A stretch of 16,501 nt of DNA from Planctomycetota bacterium. GTDB lineage: Bacteria > Planctomycetota > Phycisphaerae > WQYP01. The stretch lies in assembly GCA_021809365.1 (NCBI GenBank), contig JAKBAC010000069.1, forward strand, positions 1-16,501. The letters run 5' to 3'. Shown piece by piece: positions 1 through 7,525 of this stretch. The stretch's first letter is position 1. Every line of letters starts with the position of its first letter. A model generated the notes under the pieces. It was given only the letters and a program-made list of their open reading frames with translations, was not told the origin of the DNA and searched no databases. The translations under genes were made by a program, and so were the position numbers.

Positions 1-185
1 GGTTCTCGCCGCCGACTCCTGGCATCTGGCCGGTTTGAGGCCAATCCACCCGTAATTATGGGTGGAACAGGGCACTAGGGCATCAGCCTTGCGATCCGGT
101 TGAATGGTGGAAGGGATACGCAGGCGGAAAGTGCCGGGGAATATTGTCCCATCATGGGTGACGCACGTTTGGAATCCGAATCGCT
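1..185. other. window edge: possible 3' end of an upstream gene, plus leader of the glycosyltransferase
   Basis: No complete gene fits here. On the + strand all three frames are open from the window edge for a short distance. One ends in TAA at 53-55 and another in TAG at 76-78, and the fragments are too short to choose between. A perfect 6-bp inverted repeat (46-51 with 60-65, 8-nt loop) lies just where such a gene would end. It could be a weak terminator, but no T-tract follows. The remaining ~100 bases lead into the glycosyltransferase and show no clear promoter. Confidence 0.3.
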
Positions 186-1538
186 ATGACAGCCAGTACA
201 ATCCATGCGCCCGGCGCACAATCGATGATTTCCCCGGCGCAATTCACTGCCGCCACAGTATTTCCACCGGTTGTTTACGCGGTCATCATCCCGGTCTATA
301 ACCACGGCGGAACCCTGGCGAAGGTCATAGAGGATGTGCTGACCCAACTGCCGGAGGCGACGGTTTTTGTCGTTGATGACGGCAGCACGGATTCCACCGC
401 ATCCGTCCTTCGAGATATGGAGGCTCTGTATCCACCTGACCCGAAATGCCCACTGCGCATTTACCGACATCACCGCAATCGGGGCAAAGGGGCGGCTCTT
501 CTCACCGGTTTTGCCGCCGCCTGGCAGGCCGGCTGCACCCACGCCATTACCGTTGATTCCGATGGACAGCATCTCATATCGGACATTTTCAGGCTGATGC
601 AAATCAGCCAATTATTCCCCGATGACCTGATTATCGGCGACCGGCAGATGGACTTTGCGAATGTCCCGAAGCGCAGCAAACGTGGACGCGATATGTCCCG
701 CTTCTGGATGTTGCTGCAAACAGGACAGGATGTTCCCGACACGCAATGCGGCCTGAGAATCTATCCGTTAAGGCATACGCTTACGCTCACCCACTTATTT
801 CGGCGATTTGATTTTGAAACCGAAACGCTGGTCCGCCATGCCTGGGCGGGTTTGCAGATACGATCCGCGGCGATTACCTGTATTTACTTTACCGCGGAAA
901 ATCGGATCACGCATTTCCGCCCGGTGCGCGACACCATTCGCGGCGTGCGATTAAACGTCATGCTCACGACCTGGCGAATTATCAACCCGGTGCCCTGTCG
1001 TAGATGCCACGTCGCGTACAGCAATCCGCATGTTCACTGGAGGGATATGTTCCGCTGGAGGTTCTGGAAGCGACAACTTGGTTTTGCAAGCTGTGCCGCG
1101 CTGGCGGATTCGATGCTGGCCACCGCAGTGGGCGTAGGTGTGTTAATTGCCATTCTACCGCTGTACGGTATTCAAACGATACTGGCCATTTACACGGCCC
1201 GTCGGCTGCATATCAACATCCCGGTGACGCTGCTGGCCACACAGATATCTCTGCCGCCGCTGATACCGTTTGCCATTTTCATGAACATTCAAACCGGCAA
1301 TCTGCTGCTGCATGGAACGTTCCTTTCACCGGAAGTGCTCGAACATCATAGTCTGACTTGGCACGGCATATTGAGAACATACATCGGGCCGCTTTTTCTG
1401 GGGGGATTGGTCTGTGGATTAGTCCTGGGCACGGCGGCCGTATTATTGACACGCATCATGCTGGCGCGGAAACGCCGCAAGTATCCGACCGACAGCGCAA
1501 CCTTTTTAATATCCGAAATAGTACGCAAAGGAGGATGA
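186..1538 (+). CDS. family 2 glycosyltransferase fused to a C-terminal DUF2062 membrane domain
   Basis: The 450-residue protein is a predicted inverting GT-A glycosyltransferase. Residues ~33-240 form the GT2 domain: IIPVYNH at 34-40, the nucleotide-binding DDGSTD at 64-69, an NRGKGAAL stretch near 98-105, the DSDGQH metal site at 124-129 and the acceptor-side DTQCGLRIYP at 185-194. Residues ~290-430 match the DUF2062 pattern, with hydrophobic segments near 308-328, 345-375 and 408-433, so the enzyme is probably held at the inner membrane. The GT part resembles enzymes of aryl-polyene and lipid-decorating clusters, from memory only, so the acceptor is unknown. ATG at 186 was chosen because it precedes the whole domain; its Shine-Dalgarno is weak. 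The gene is convergent with the sigma factor, 64 bases apart. The GT2-DUF2062 call is firm and the substrate is not. Confidence 0.88.
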   Translation: MTASTIHAPGAQSMISPAQFTAATVFPPVVYAVIIPVYNHGGTLAKVIEDVLTQLPEATVFVVDDGSTDSTASVLRDMEALYPPDPKCPLRIYRHHRNRGKGAALLTGFAAAWQAGCTHAITVDSDGQHLISDIFRLMQISQLFPDDLIIGDRQMDFANVPKRSKRGRDMSRFWMLLQTGQDVPDTQCGLRIYPLRHTLTLTHLFRRFDFETETLVRHAWAGLQIRSAAITCIYFTAENRITHFRPVRDTIRGVRLNVMLTTWRIINPVPCRRCHVAYSNPHVHWRDMFRWRFWKRQLGFASCAALADSMLATAVGVGVLIAILPLYGIQTILAIYTARRLHINIPVTLLATQISLPPLIPFAIFMNIQTGNLLLHGTFLSPEVLEHHSLTWHGILRTYIGPLFLGGLVCGLVLGTAAVLLTRIMLARKRRKYPTDSATFLISEIVRKGG

Positions 1539-1602
1539 TGCGGATGAAGGAGGGTAGGGCGGGCGGGAAGTCATTCCTTGGTTTTCCGCGGCGCGACAGA
1601 GC

Positions 1603-2400
1603 CTAATCGTTGGAAAATTCCTTTTCACGGCTGGCCAATTGTGCGCGTAGCCGGGCGATGATACTGGAGTGCATCTGGCTGACACGCGATTCGGACAATT
1701 CCAGGGCATCGCCGATTTCCTTCATGGTCATTTCTTCATAGTAATACAACACAAGGATCATTTTTTCAGACCGCGAAAGCCCGCGGGTGATCAACTCCTT
1801 GACATCGCGCCGATGGAGAATGGTCAAAGGCGAATCCGATGTTGTATCTTCCAGGACATCGACTTCGCGCACATCCTTGTCATTGTCGGATTCGAACCAT
1901 TTGCGCGACAGGCTGACCTGGGTTACGGCGCTGGAGTCCTTGAGTATCTTGTCAAATTCATCCGGCGACACGCCGAGGTGGGCCGCGATCTCCGCCTGTG
2001 TGGGTGCCCGGCCAAGCTTCATTTCCAATTGACGTGAAGCCTGAATGACTTTGCTGGAGCGGCTGCGCACCAGACGTGGCACCCAGTCCATGTTTCGCAG
2101 TTCGTCGAGAATGGCACCTCGAATGCGGGGGGCGCAATAGGTCTCAAACTTTACGCCGCGTGTGGGGTCGAACGACTCTATGGCATCTTTGAGGCCGAAG
2201 GTGCCGGCCTGCATAAGGTCGTCGAGATCCACTTCATCCGGAAGTTTGGAGTAGATGCGATCGGCATTGTATCGCACCAGCGGCAGGTACTCCATCATGA
2301 GAAGATTGCGCTGGATTTCGGTTTTGTTGGCCTTGAACTTCTTCCAGACCTCGTTGATGTCCTGTTCAACAGCCGCGGTGGTGGTATGCGTTTTAGCCAT
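1603..2400 (-). CDS. fliA: FliA/WhiG-type alternative sigma factor (sigma-28 family)
   Basis: This 265-residue RNA polymerase sigma factor has regions 2, 3 and 4 in order. Region 2 spans ~28-98 and includes the core-binding stretch DLMQAGTFGLKDAIESFDP and the -10 recognition part KFETYCAPRIRGAILDELR. Region 3 spans ~108-155, and region 4 spans ~205-258 with an HTH around MKEIGDALELSESRVSQ. Length and the YCAPRIRGAI motif fit FliA/WhiG rather than RpoD or an ECF sigma. In flagellated bacteria this family drives late flagellar and chemotaxis genes; none of those lie in the window, so that role is inferred. The ATG at 2400 is preferred over an upstream in-frame ATG at 2598 because AAGGAG lies 7 bases before it and the family homology starts there. 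An overlapping ORF ends 8 bases inside (ATGGCTAA), which would suit translational coupling. Confidence 0.9.
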   Translation of the reverse strand: MAKTHTTTAAVEQDINEVWKKFKANKTEIQRNLLMMEYLPLVRYNADRIYSKLPDEVDLDDLMQAGTFGLKDAIESFDPTRGVKFETYCAPRIRGAILDELRNMDWVPRLVRSRSSKVIQASRQLEMKLGRAPTQAEIAAHLGVSPDEFDKILKDSSAVTQVSLSRKWFESDNDKDVREVDVLEDTTSDSPLTILHRRDVKELITRGLSRSEKMILVLYYYEEMTMKEIGDALELSESRVSQMHSSIIARLRAQLASREKEFSND

Positions 2401-2797
2401 GGGTCGCTCCTTGACCTGACCGGCACCGGGCACCATGAACAGCAAGACATTCACCCGGCGCAAAACAGCGGCAGGCCTCGTGCCCGCCGAACTGAAACAA
2501 CATGTCCGCCAACGCCACAAGCGGGACGGAGACCAATACTGATGTTCCAAATTTATCGGTGGATGAAAAAGTCTTTGAAATGGCATTGATTCCGCCACGC
2601 AAGCCGAGGCGAACCGCAGGAATACCGGTACGTTGAAGCAAGTGTGTCAAACTGGGCAGAGAACCAAGCATATCGAATCCATTCGTTTCGTTGCTTCGGG
2701 CATCCTTCCCGGTCGTATCAGAATTTCCGCCCGCAAATCTCGGGCACAACATTATTTCCAACTCTGACGCGCTCACGTACTGCATAGCCTGAATCAT
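2393..2797 (-). CDS. possible 134-residue hypothetical protein overlapping the sigma gene start
   Basis: An open frame runs from ATG at 2797 to a TAA that overlaps the sigma factor's ATG as ATGGCTAA, the arrangement of translationally coupled genes. A weak AAAGGG lies about 9 bases before its ATG. The product would be soluble and rich in Cys near its end (several Cys in the last 30 residues). I recognise no family, and the C-terminal part reads less like a folded protein than the first 100 residues. If it is not a gene, the 520 bases between the FKBP stop and the sigma start are an unusually long leader. Existence as a gene is uncertain. Confidence 0.33.
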   Translation of the reverse strand: MIQAMQYVSASELEIMLCPRFAGGNSDTTGKDARSNETNGFDMLGSLPSLTHLLQRTGIPAVRLGLRGGINAISKTFSSTDKFGTSVLVSVPLVALADMLFQFGGHEACRCFAPGECLAVHGARCRSGQGATHG

Positions 2798-2922
2798 TCT
2801 CGCGCGCCCTTTGCAAAACGAAAACCAAAGGGGGTAGCGCTAAGCCATGCAATCTGACTTAGGCAATAGTCTAACATGCCATTTCTGGAAAGCAAGGGAA
2901 TTTTTATCGGGCGGTGTATAAA

Positions 2923-3471
2923 TTATTGAATGCCCAGCAGGTGTATGCGAAATTTCAAGGTGCTATTGTCGGGAATTCCGCTGCCTGGTGGAGAATTAGC
3001 ACCATACGCCAGAGCGGGCGGAATAATCAATTCACGAATACCGCCCACCCGCATGCCCTTTACGCCGATGTCCCAACCTTGAATAACCTGGCCCGCGCCA
3101 AGTTCAAATGGGAATGGCTGATTGCCATGAAGTTTGCTGGCGTCAAATACCGTTCCATTCATCAACATACCGGTGTAGCGCACAACGGCTGTCTGGCCAT
3201 CCGTCACGCGCGGCCCTGTGCCGATCCTTATATCTTTGATAATCAAACCGTCCGCCAGTTTTCTGGCAGGCAGGGGCCGCGTGGAAGCAACCGGGGTGCT
3301 GGCCGTCGGCGTTCCAGCGGGTATGACGGCAGTGACATCCGATGGTGTTGCGGATCGTTGCGCGGCGGCTTGCGAGGCCTGCCGCGAACCGGCATTTCCA
3401 CAACCCGCCAGGGCGAGCGTCAAAGTCGTACCAAAGGTAAGAGCCAATACAGCGGTCGGCAGTTTTCTCAT
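2923..3471 (-). CDS. FKBP-type peptidyl-prolyl cis-trans isomerase, predicted lipoprotein
   Basis: The 182-residue product has a signal peptide ending in the lipobox LAGC (Cys24), then a Ser/Ala/Thr/Pro-rich linker (~25-72), then one FKBP domain (~73-182). The FKBP12 pocket residues are present in order: Tyr99, Phe109-Asp110 in the TVFDAS strand, Val129-Ile130, Trp133, and Tyr156 in LAYGA. It should catalyse prolyl isomerisation of exported proteins in the periplasm, attached to a membrane. An ATG lies further upstream in frame, but ATG at 3471 has AAGGA 8 bases before it and starts directly with the positively charged signal peptide. It follows the aminopeptidase by 85 bases that hold a strong hairpin, so co-transcription is possible but not certain. 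Confidence 0.93.
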   Translation of the reverse strand: MRKLPTAVLALTFGTTLTLALAGCGNAGSRQASQAAAQRSATPSDVTAVIPAGTPTASTPVASTRPLPARKLADGLIIKDIRIGTGPRVTDGQTAVVRYTGMLMNGTVFDASKLHGNQPFPFELGAGQVIQGWDIGVKGMRVGGIRELIIPPALAYGANSPPGSGIPDNSTLKFRIHLLGIQ

Positions 3472-3520
3472 TTTTGGAATCCTTAAACAAACATTACCTG
3501 TACATCCATCATCATTCTGA

Positions 3521-3540
3521 CGCGCGCCGAATGGCGCGCG
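3521..3540. other. GC-rich hairpin between aminopeptidase and FKBP genes
   Basis: CGCGCGCC at 3521-3528 and GGCGCGCG at 3533-3540 form a perfect 8-bp stem with a GAAT loop. It lies 16 bases past the aminopeptidase stop on the - strand. No T-run follows on either strand, so it is not a standard intrinsic terminator. It may protect the 3' end of the upstream message or tune FKBP expression. Confidence 0.5.
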
Positions 3541-3556
3541 GACAAATATCCTGTCA

Positions 3557-4681
3557 TCACGGATTGGGCCAGTCCGCATTTACAAACCGCCCGGCTTCCA
3601 GAATAGTCTTGCCATCCACTTCGATCCGGCAGCCCGGCTGACGCAGATCGCACACCATATCCCAGTGCAATCCACTTTCGTTTTTTCCACCGGTCTCCGG
3701 ATATGCCGCACCCAGAGCCGCATGACACGTTCCACCAATTTTTTCATCAAACAGCGTATTGCGGGTGTATTGCTGAATGGAAAAATTCGTGCCGATGGCG
3801 AATTCGCCCAGCGTTCGGCCTCCGGCGTCCTGATCCATCATGGCAACCAGAAAATCCAGCCCCTTGGAGGCGGCGGCATCGACGACTTTTCCATTCTTGA
3901 ACTTCAGCACGATGCCGTCACATTCGCGGCCATGATGCACGGCGGGGAAGCTGTAGCGAATGACGCCATTGACCGCATCTTCAATCGGCCCGGTGAATAC
4001 TTCGCCATCGGGAAAATTTTCATGTCCGCAGCAATTAATCCAGCGCCGTCCCTGCACGCCCAAGCGCAAGTCGGTATCTTTGGCAATGACATGCACTTCC
4101 TTCGCGGTGTTGAGGTAATCCGCCAGGCGCTGTTGTTTCTCACTAATTTTCTTCCAGGCCGCCACGGGATCATCCAGGTGGAGCAAGCCGCCGCGGAATA
4201 CAAAATCCGCATATTCACGCAGCGACATTTCCGCATCCTGGGCGCTGGCCTGCGTGGGGTATTGGGTGCCCACCCACTTGAGTTTGCCCTCGGCAGCGCG
4301 TTCCAGAAATCGCTTGCTGATGGGGCGGCGGGCCTGAGCGGCGGCGGCCTGTTTCTTGGGGTCCACATTGGTCATGGCACGCGTATTTTCCTCCGCCCAC
4401 AAGCCAATCGATACATCCATATTCTCCACGACAAATTTGGAAACCGGCGAGACATACTCCAACTGCTTCGCGCTGGCCAGACGATAAAAAGCCTCATCCA
4501 TGGCGTCGGAACTCATGGTGACAAAGGGATATGCGCCTGCGGCAAGCACCTGTTCATAAATGGCTTCAATGAGTGGCAAGCCGATGACTTCTCCGGAAAT
4601 CCGCACCAGTTCGTCGGCTTTCACCGCCGCCGAATAACCCACCAGTACCCTGGCAAGCTTATCTAAACGTTGATCCCGCAT
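3557..4681 (-). CDS. M29-family metallo-aminopeptidase
   Basis: The 374-residue enzyme belongs to the M29 (thermophilic aminopeptidase, AmpS/AmpT) family, cytosolic dimeric peptidases with a two-metal centre. The ligands are visible in order: Glu227 in PDGEVFTGP, Glu293 in GEFAIGTN, His320 in GTCHAALG, and His339 with Asp341 in GLHWDMV. The N-terminal helical part (1-100) and total length fit the family, which usually has 370-410 residues. The ATG at 4681 is preferred over one 20 codons upstream because the protein begins in the usual family manner (short polar lead, then LDKLARVLVGYSA) and AAAGGA lies 9 bases before it. There is no signal peptide. It is the first gene of a - strand run with FKBP and the sigma factor, with no obvious functional link. 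Confidence 0.93.
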   Translation of the reverse strand: MRDQRLDKLARVLVGYSAAVKADELVRISGEVIGLPLIEAIYEQVLAAGAYPFVTMSSDAMDEAFYRLASAKQLEYVSPVSKFVVENMDVSIGLWAEENTRAMTNVDPKKQAAAAQARRPISKRFLERAAEGKLKWVGTQYPTQASAQDAEMSLREYADFVFRGGLLHLDDPVAAWKKISEKQQRLADYLNTAKEVHVIAKDTDLRLGVQGRRWINCCGHENFPDGEVFTGPIEDAVNGVIRYSFPAVHHGRECDGIVLKFKNGKVVDAAASKGLDFLVAMMDQDAGGRTLGEFAIGTNFSIQQYTRNTLFDEKIGGTCHAALGAAYPETGGKNESGLHWDMVCDLRQPGCRIEVDGKTILEAGRFVNADWPNP

Positions 4682-4743
4682 AACTCCATATCCTTTCGCA
4701 AGACACATCGCCACCTTACCGCATCCATAGCGCCTTCGCAACG

Positions 4744-4769
4744 ATTATCCCGCCTGGTTATCCCGCCTG
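4744..4769. repeat. 13-bp tandem duplication
   Basis: TTATCCCGCCTG occurs twice with a period of 13 (4745-4756 and 4758-4769). On the - strand this reads as two CAGGCGGGATAA boxes upstream of the aminopeptidase, which could be a repressor or activator site or a simple slippage product. Confidence 0.6.
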
Positions 4770-5019
4770 TTCCGCAACACAGGCTCGCAACGAATCCGAA
4801 CCTGCATATCAGCACACCCCATCCCCTTGTTAGAACAGATGAGGAGAACAAATAAGGTTGGGACTGAAGAGTTGTTGACACGGGAGCCGAACAACTCCGC
4901 CTGCGGTCACCTGTTGTTTTGATCTCCTGATTGAAGCTATTATGGCGGTGGGGCTAAAATGGGAAGGGGTGGTGCCGGCGTAATGCGCGAATTTGTCGCC
5001 ACGCCGCGAGTCTGGATGA

Positions 5020-5049
5020 TTGTCACGGCAGCCGTTCAGGGTTTATAAT
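5020..5049 (+). promoter_or_regulatory. sigma-70-type promoter upstream of the 128-residue protein
   Basis: TTGTCA at 5020-5025 and a perfect TATAAT at 5044-5049 are separated by 18 bases, about 45 bases before the ATG at 5094. It reads as a housekeeping promoter. No sigma-54 (GG-N10-GC) element was seen. Confidence 0.7.
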
Positions 5050-5093
5050 TTACTGGTAGAGGATGGCATGCCGCTTTTAGCGAGGTAATCTCT

Positions 5094-5480
5094 ATGGAAG
5101 AAGTTGACTCCTTTGATCTACATGCGGCGTTTCTGCGTCGGGCGCAAAAGGATATCAAGTCTTTTCTGGAAGCATTTGCAACCCGGATCGAGCAGTCTCT
5201 GCCGGGGCAGGTGGAGGTTCATCGTAAGAAAGACTCCCTGTTTGCCAAGACGCAGCATGTGGTGGGAATCACCATTCACCTGGGAGCGAATCGTTTTGTG
5301 CTGGACAACTCCGGCAGCGGCCTGCATTTGAGCCGGTGCAACGAGGTCCGCGGCATTGTGCTGAAAAATGAGGAATTGCAGTTGCCGCAATGGTTGGCCA
5401 GCTTAAATGAAGAACTCGGTGCCATGTCCGCGGATATGCATGGTACTCAGAGTCTTCTGCATGATTTTCTGATGAATTAA
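5094..5480 (+). CDS. 128-residue protein of unknown function beside the YbjQ-PspA operon
   Basis: A soluble protein of 128 residues with no signal peptide or membrane segment. The first ~35 residues look helical (DLHAAFLRRAQKDIKSFLEAFATRIEQ begins the chain in two adjacent parts). The middle (~36-90) looks like alternating beta strands, including VEVHRKKDSLF and ITIHLGANRFVLDN. The end (~95-128) is helical again around PQWLASLNEELGAM. The ATG is supported by GAGG 8 bases upstream and a good promoter further up. I recall similar short proteins near YbjQ-type genes in other phyla but cannot verify this. It has its own promoter and a second lies between it and the next gene, so it may be co-regulated with the operon rather than always co-transcribed. 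No function is assigned. Confidence 0.8.
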   Translation: MEEVDSFDLHAAFLRRAQKDIKSFLEAFATRIEQSLPGQVEVHRKKDSLFAKTQHVVGITIHLGANRFVLDNSGSGLHLSRCNEVRGIVLKNEELQLPQWLASLNEELGAMSADMHGTQSLLHDFLMN

Positions 5481-5512
5481 TTGCGCTGGAAAAGCACTCG
5501 GAGATTTAGTGA

Positions 5513-5662
5513 ATGGCCATGGGATTGTTGGTTGGGCTGGATGACTTGTTCAAGCCGCTGCTGTGCAACGTGGGGAACGTATGCCTGGAAAATGAAGCGG
5601 TGAAGGTTAAATTATTTTTGTTCGCCCGCACGATTTTCGGTACAATACGTATGGGAAGGTAG
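5513..5662 (+). CDS. possible 49-residue small ORF
   Basis: ATG at 5513, with GGAG 9 bases before it, opens a 49-codon frame ending in TAG at 5660-5662. The product is partly hydrophobic (LLVGLDDLFKPLL near the start, VKLFLFARTIFGTI near the end). It overlaps the promoter of the following operon, which argues that it is either chance or a short leader of read-through from the upstream gene. No family is recognised. Confidence 0.22.
   Translation: MAMGLLVGLDDLFKPLLCNVGNVCLENEAVKVKLFLFARTIFGTIRMGR
5618..5646 (+). promoter_or_regulatory. sigma-70-type promoter of the YbjQ-YbjQ-PspA operon
   Basis: TTGTTC at 5618-5623 and TACAAT at 5641-5646 are spaced by 17 bases, about 78 bases before the operon's first ATG. 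This differs from proteobacterial pspA, which uses sigma-54 and PspF; nothing resembling that was found here. Confidence 0.65.
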
Positions 5663-5723
5663 CGTTTTCGTCGTTATGGATGTCAGCCGAGGCTAAAACA
5701 ACCCGATTTTGTAAGGATTTACC

Positions 5724-6635
5724 ATGTCACTGCTCGGTCGTGCGTTAGGAATGAACCAGGATCCGGATCGGCAGCGGCATCAGGCAGAGCAGCAGGCCCG
5801 TAATCAAGCATGGGAGACGGCGTTAACCAATGCGACACTGCCGGATTTTGTCAAACAACGTCTGGCGGACACAAAATCGGGAAAGTTGCCATGGGTCTCC
5901 ACCGGCTCGGTAGGGGCGTTGCTGGCGCAGAGATCGCATGGCATACATCCATTGGGAATGGTATCAGGCAATTGCTGGTATCATTATGGCTATTCATGGA
6001 CACGCGGCCACTATGACGGGTGGCATACGGCCATTGATCGGATGCAGCACGAAGCGGCGCTGATGGGGGCCAATGCCGTGGTGGATGTTCAAATGAGTGC
6101 CACACGCATGGAGGGCACCGGCGAAGATCAGATGGATTACGCGGTGTTGGGAACGGCGGTGCGTATTGCGGGATTGGCCGCGCCGCGTGTTCCGGTGATC
6201 GCGACCGTCTCGGCATTGGAATTTGCCCGCCTGATGGAATCCGGGATTCTGCCCACCGGACTGGCAATTGGCGCGCACTATAATTGGCATTACTCATATA
6301 ATAACATCGCCGGGCAGGGTAATTGGTGGAATCAGGAATTAACGTCATTGTCAGAGTTCATGACGGACGTGCGCCGCACGGCGCTAGGCCAACTGGCCAC
6401 GGATGCGGCCCGCCTGGGCACAGGCGTCTTGGCGCGGGTGCAATTTTCAGAGTTGTTGCGCGGCGAGCCGCTGGAGAATGATCCGCGTCAGCGCTTTCTC
6501 GGAAGGCACATCGCGTTTGGCACGGCGGTGCTCCATGAGCCGGGGCATCATCATCCACTTAGTTTACGAGCTGTTTTCAGTGTCAGTGATGGTAAAATGA
6601 CTCCAGTTATGCCTACAGAAAAGGAGATTATCTAA
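5724..6635 (+). CDS. two-domain YbjQ-like (UPF0145/PF01906-type) protein, divergent copy
   Basis: The 303-residue protein appears to hold two YbjQ-like domains, at ~57-150 and ~160-271. Each ends in the family's signature: a helix with alternating Arg/Met (AIDRMQHEAALMGANAVVDV in the first), then a strand closing with the LGTAVRI or FGTAVLH motif. The first domain carries GNCWYH at 82-87. The matching site of the second is GAHYNWHY (192-199), where Cys is missing. The chain is unusually rich in His, Tyr and Trp, and its tail has HEPGHHHP. The N-terminal ~50 residues are a Gln/Arg-rich helix. UPF0145 proteins are annotated as putative heavy-metal-binding, with little experimental proof. ATG at 5724 has AAGGA about 9 bases upstream. 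The stop overlaps the next ATG by one base (TAATG), so the two are translationally linked. Confidence 0.78.
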   Translation: MSLLGRALGMNQDPDRQRHQAEQQARNQAWETALTNATLPDFVKQRLADTKSGKLPWVSTGSVGALLAQRSHGIHPLGMVSGNCWYHYGYSWTRGHYDGWHTAIDRMQHEAALMGANAVVDVQMSATRMEGTGEDQMDYAVLGTAVRIAGLAAPRVPVIATVSALEFARLMESGILPTGLAIGAHYNWHYSYNNIAGQGNWWNQELTSLSEFMTDVRRTALGQLATDAARLGTGVLARVQFSELLRGEPLENDPRQRFLGRHIAFGTAVLHEPGHHHPLSLRAVFSVSDGKMTPVMPTEKEII

Positions 6636-7483
6636 TGGCGGACAACACAACCAACACACCAAACCCGGCGCTGGCGGGACTTCCCAAGCACGCTTTGGAG
6701 CGACTGCAGGGATTGCGTGAGGCGGGTCAAAGCGGCGGAATATTTACCTCGGATCTGTCCGTCAACGAGTTCCTCATGGTGCGCGAAGCGGGTTTTGAAC
6801 CGCTGGGCATGGTGGTAGGCTCGTGCATTTATCACGTCGGCATTCAATATGGATCATGGGGGCAGAATCAGGAATTGAATGTGATTTCACAGGCCATGTA
6901 CCAGGCGCGTGAGCTGGCCATGACACGCATGGAACAGGAGGCCCTGACACTGATGGCCGATGGTGTCGTGGGTGTACGGCTGGAAGTCAAGCGATTGGGC
7001 TGGGACAGCGATATACTGGAGTTCATGGCCATCGGTACCGCCATTGCGCACAGTGCCGGTCATCCGGGATTCAAGGGGCCTAAGGGCATGCCCTTCACCT
7101 CCGATCTCTCCGGGCAGGATTTCTGGATGCTCTTACGGGCGGGCCATCGGCCGCTGGCCATGGTGATGGGATCGTGTGTCTATCATGTTGCGCATCAGGG
7201 CGTTCTGAAATCCATGGGAAATGTCGGGCGAAATGTGGAGATTACCCAATTTACCCAAGCCATGTATGATGCCCGCGAGTTGGCGATGGAACGCATGCAA
7301 AATGAGGCCAAAGAAGCCGCCGCGGATGGCGTGGTGGGCGTGCAGTTGCACGAAGGATCGCATAATTGGCAGCCGCATGTGATCGAATTTTTTGCCGTTG
7401 GCACGGCGGTTAAGCCCATTGAGGATAAATCACTGATTCCGGAACCCGCATCCCCACAAATTGTAATCCCGGTCAATGATTAA
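6635..7483 (+). CDS. tandem two-domain YbjQ-like (putative heavy-metal-binding) protein
   Basis: The 282-residue protein is an internal duplication. Domain 1 is ~36-138 and domain 2 is ~153-262, and both start with a near-identical FTSDLS motif (37-42 and 154-159). Each carries GSC(I/V)YH (62-67 and 179-184), a Q-A-M-Y-x-A-R-E-L-A-M helix (86-96 and 208-218), a DGVVGV strand (109-114 and 231-236) and a final IGTA or VGTA strand. These last three elements are the hallmark of UPF0145/YbjQ, a small-protein family that forms oligomeric rings. The Cys-x-Tyr-His site is not in the classical E. coli YbjQ pattern as I know it. It is soluble, with no signal peptide. AAAGGAG lies 8 bases before the ATG, inside the end of the previous gene. 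It is followed by PspA after 42 bases. Metal binding is a family annotation, and the true ligand is unknown. Confidence 0.85.
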   Translation: MADNTTNTPNPALAGLPKHALERLQGLREAGQSGGIFTSDLSVNEFLMVREAGFEPLGMVVGSCIYHVGIQYGSWGQNQELNVISQAMYQARELAMTRMEQEALTLMADGVVGVRLEVKRLGWDSDILEFMAIGTAIAHSAGHPGFKGPKGMPFTSDLSGQDFWMLLRAGHRPLAMVMGSCVYHVAHQGVLKSMGNVGRNVEITQFTQAMYDARELAMERMQNEAKEAAADGVVGVQLHEGSHNWQPHVIEFFAVGTAVKPIEDKSLIPEPASPQIVIPVND

Positions 7484-7525
7484 ATGTGTTAATTTCATCG
7501 TATTGAAATAAAAGGAGTTTATGTG

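Larger units (their letters stand above)
4682..5093. other. divergent intergenic region between the aminopeptidase and the 128-residue protein
   Basis: These 412 bases carry the control signals of two divergent genes and no convincing ORF. They contain a 13-bp tandem duplication (TTATCCCGCCTG at 4745-4756 and 4758-4769), a 6-bp stem at 4765-4770/4779-4784, and an 8-bp perfect stem GAGTTGTT/AACAACTC at 4869-4876/4890-4897 with a 13-nt loop. A strong sigma-70-like promoter lies near 5020-5049. No clear promoter was found for the aminopeptidase. Confidence 0.5.

Noticed and set aside
75..611. 178-codon open frame on the - strand over the glycosyltransferase
   Set aside because: It overlaps conserved GT2 motifs on the + strand and has no recognisable content.
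2821..2922. Sigma-54 promoter (TGGCATG...TTGC) upstream of the sigma gene
   Set aside because: The GG and GC are about 14 bases apart, not the 10 that sigma-54 needs.
2914..3486. 190-codon open frame on the + strand opposite the FKBP gene
   Set aside because: The FKBP domain and lipobox on the - strand account for the region; the + strand product is Arg/Gly-rich without any motif.
3665..4666. 333-codon open frame on the + strand opposite the aminopeptidase
   Set aside because: The - strand frame has all five M29 metal ligands in order and a good ribosome site; the + strand product matches nothing and is a mirror of that coding sequence.
4682..5093. tRNA or other structured RNA gene in the divergent spacer
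   Set aside because: No T-loop GTTCNANNC with matching acceptor stem was found; only short isolated stems are present.
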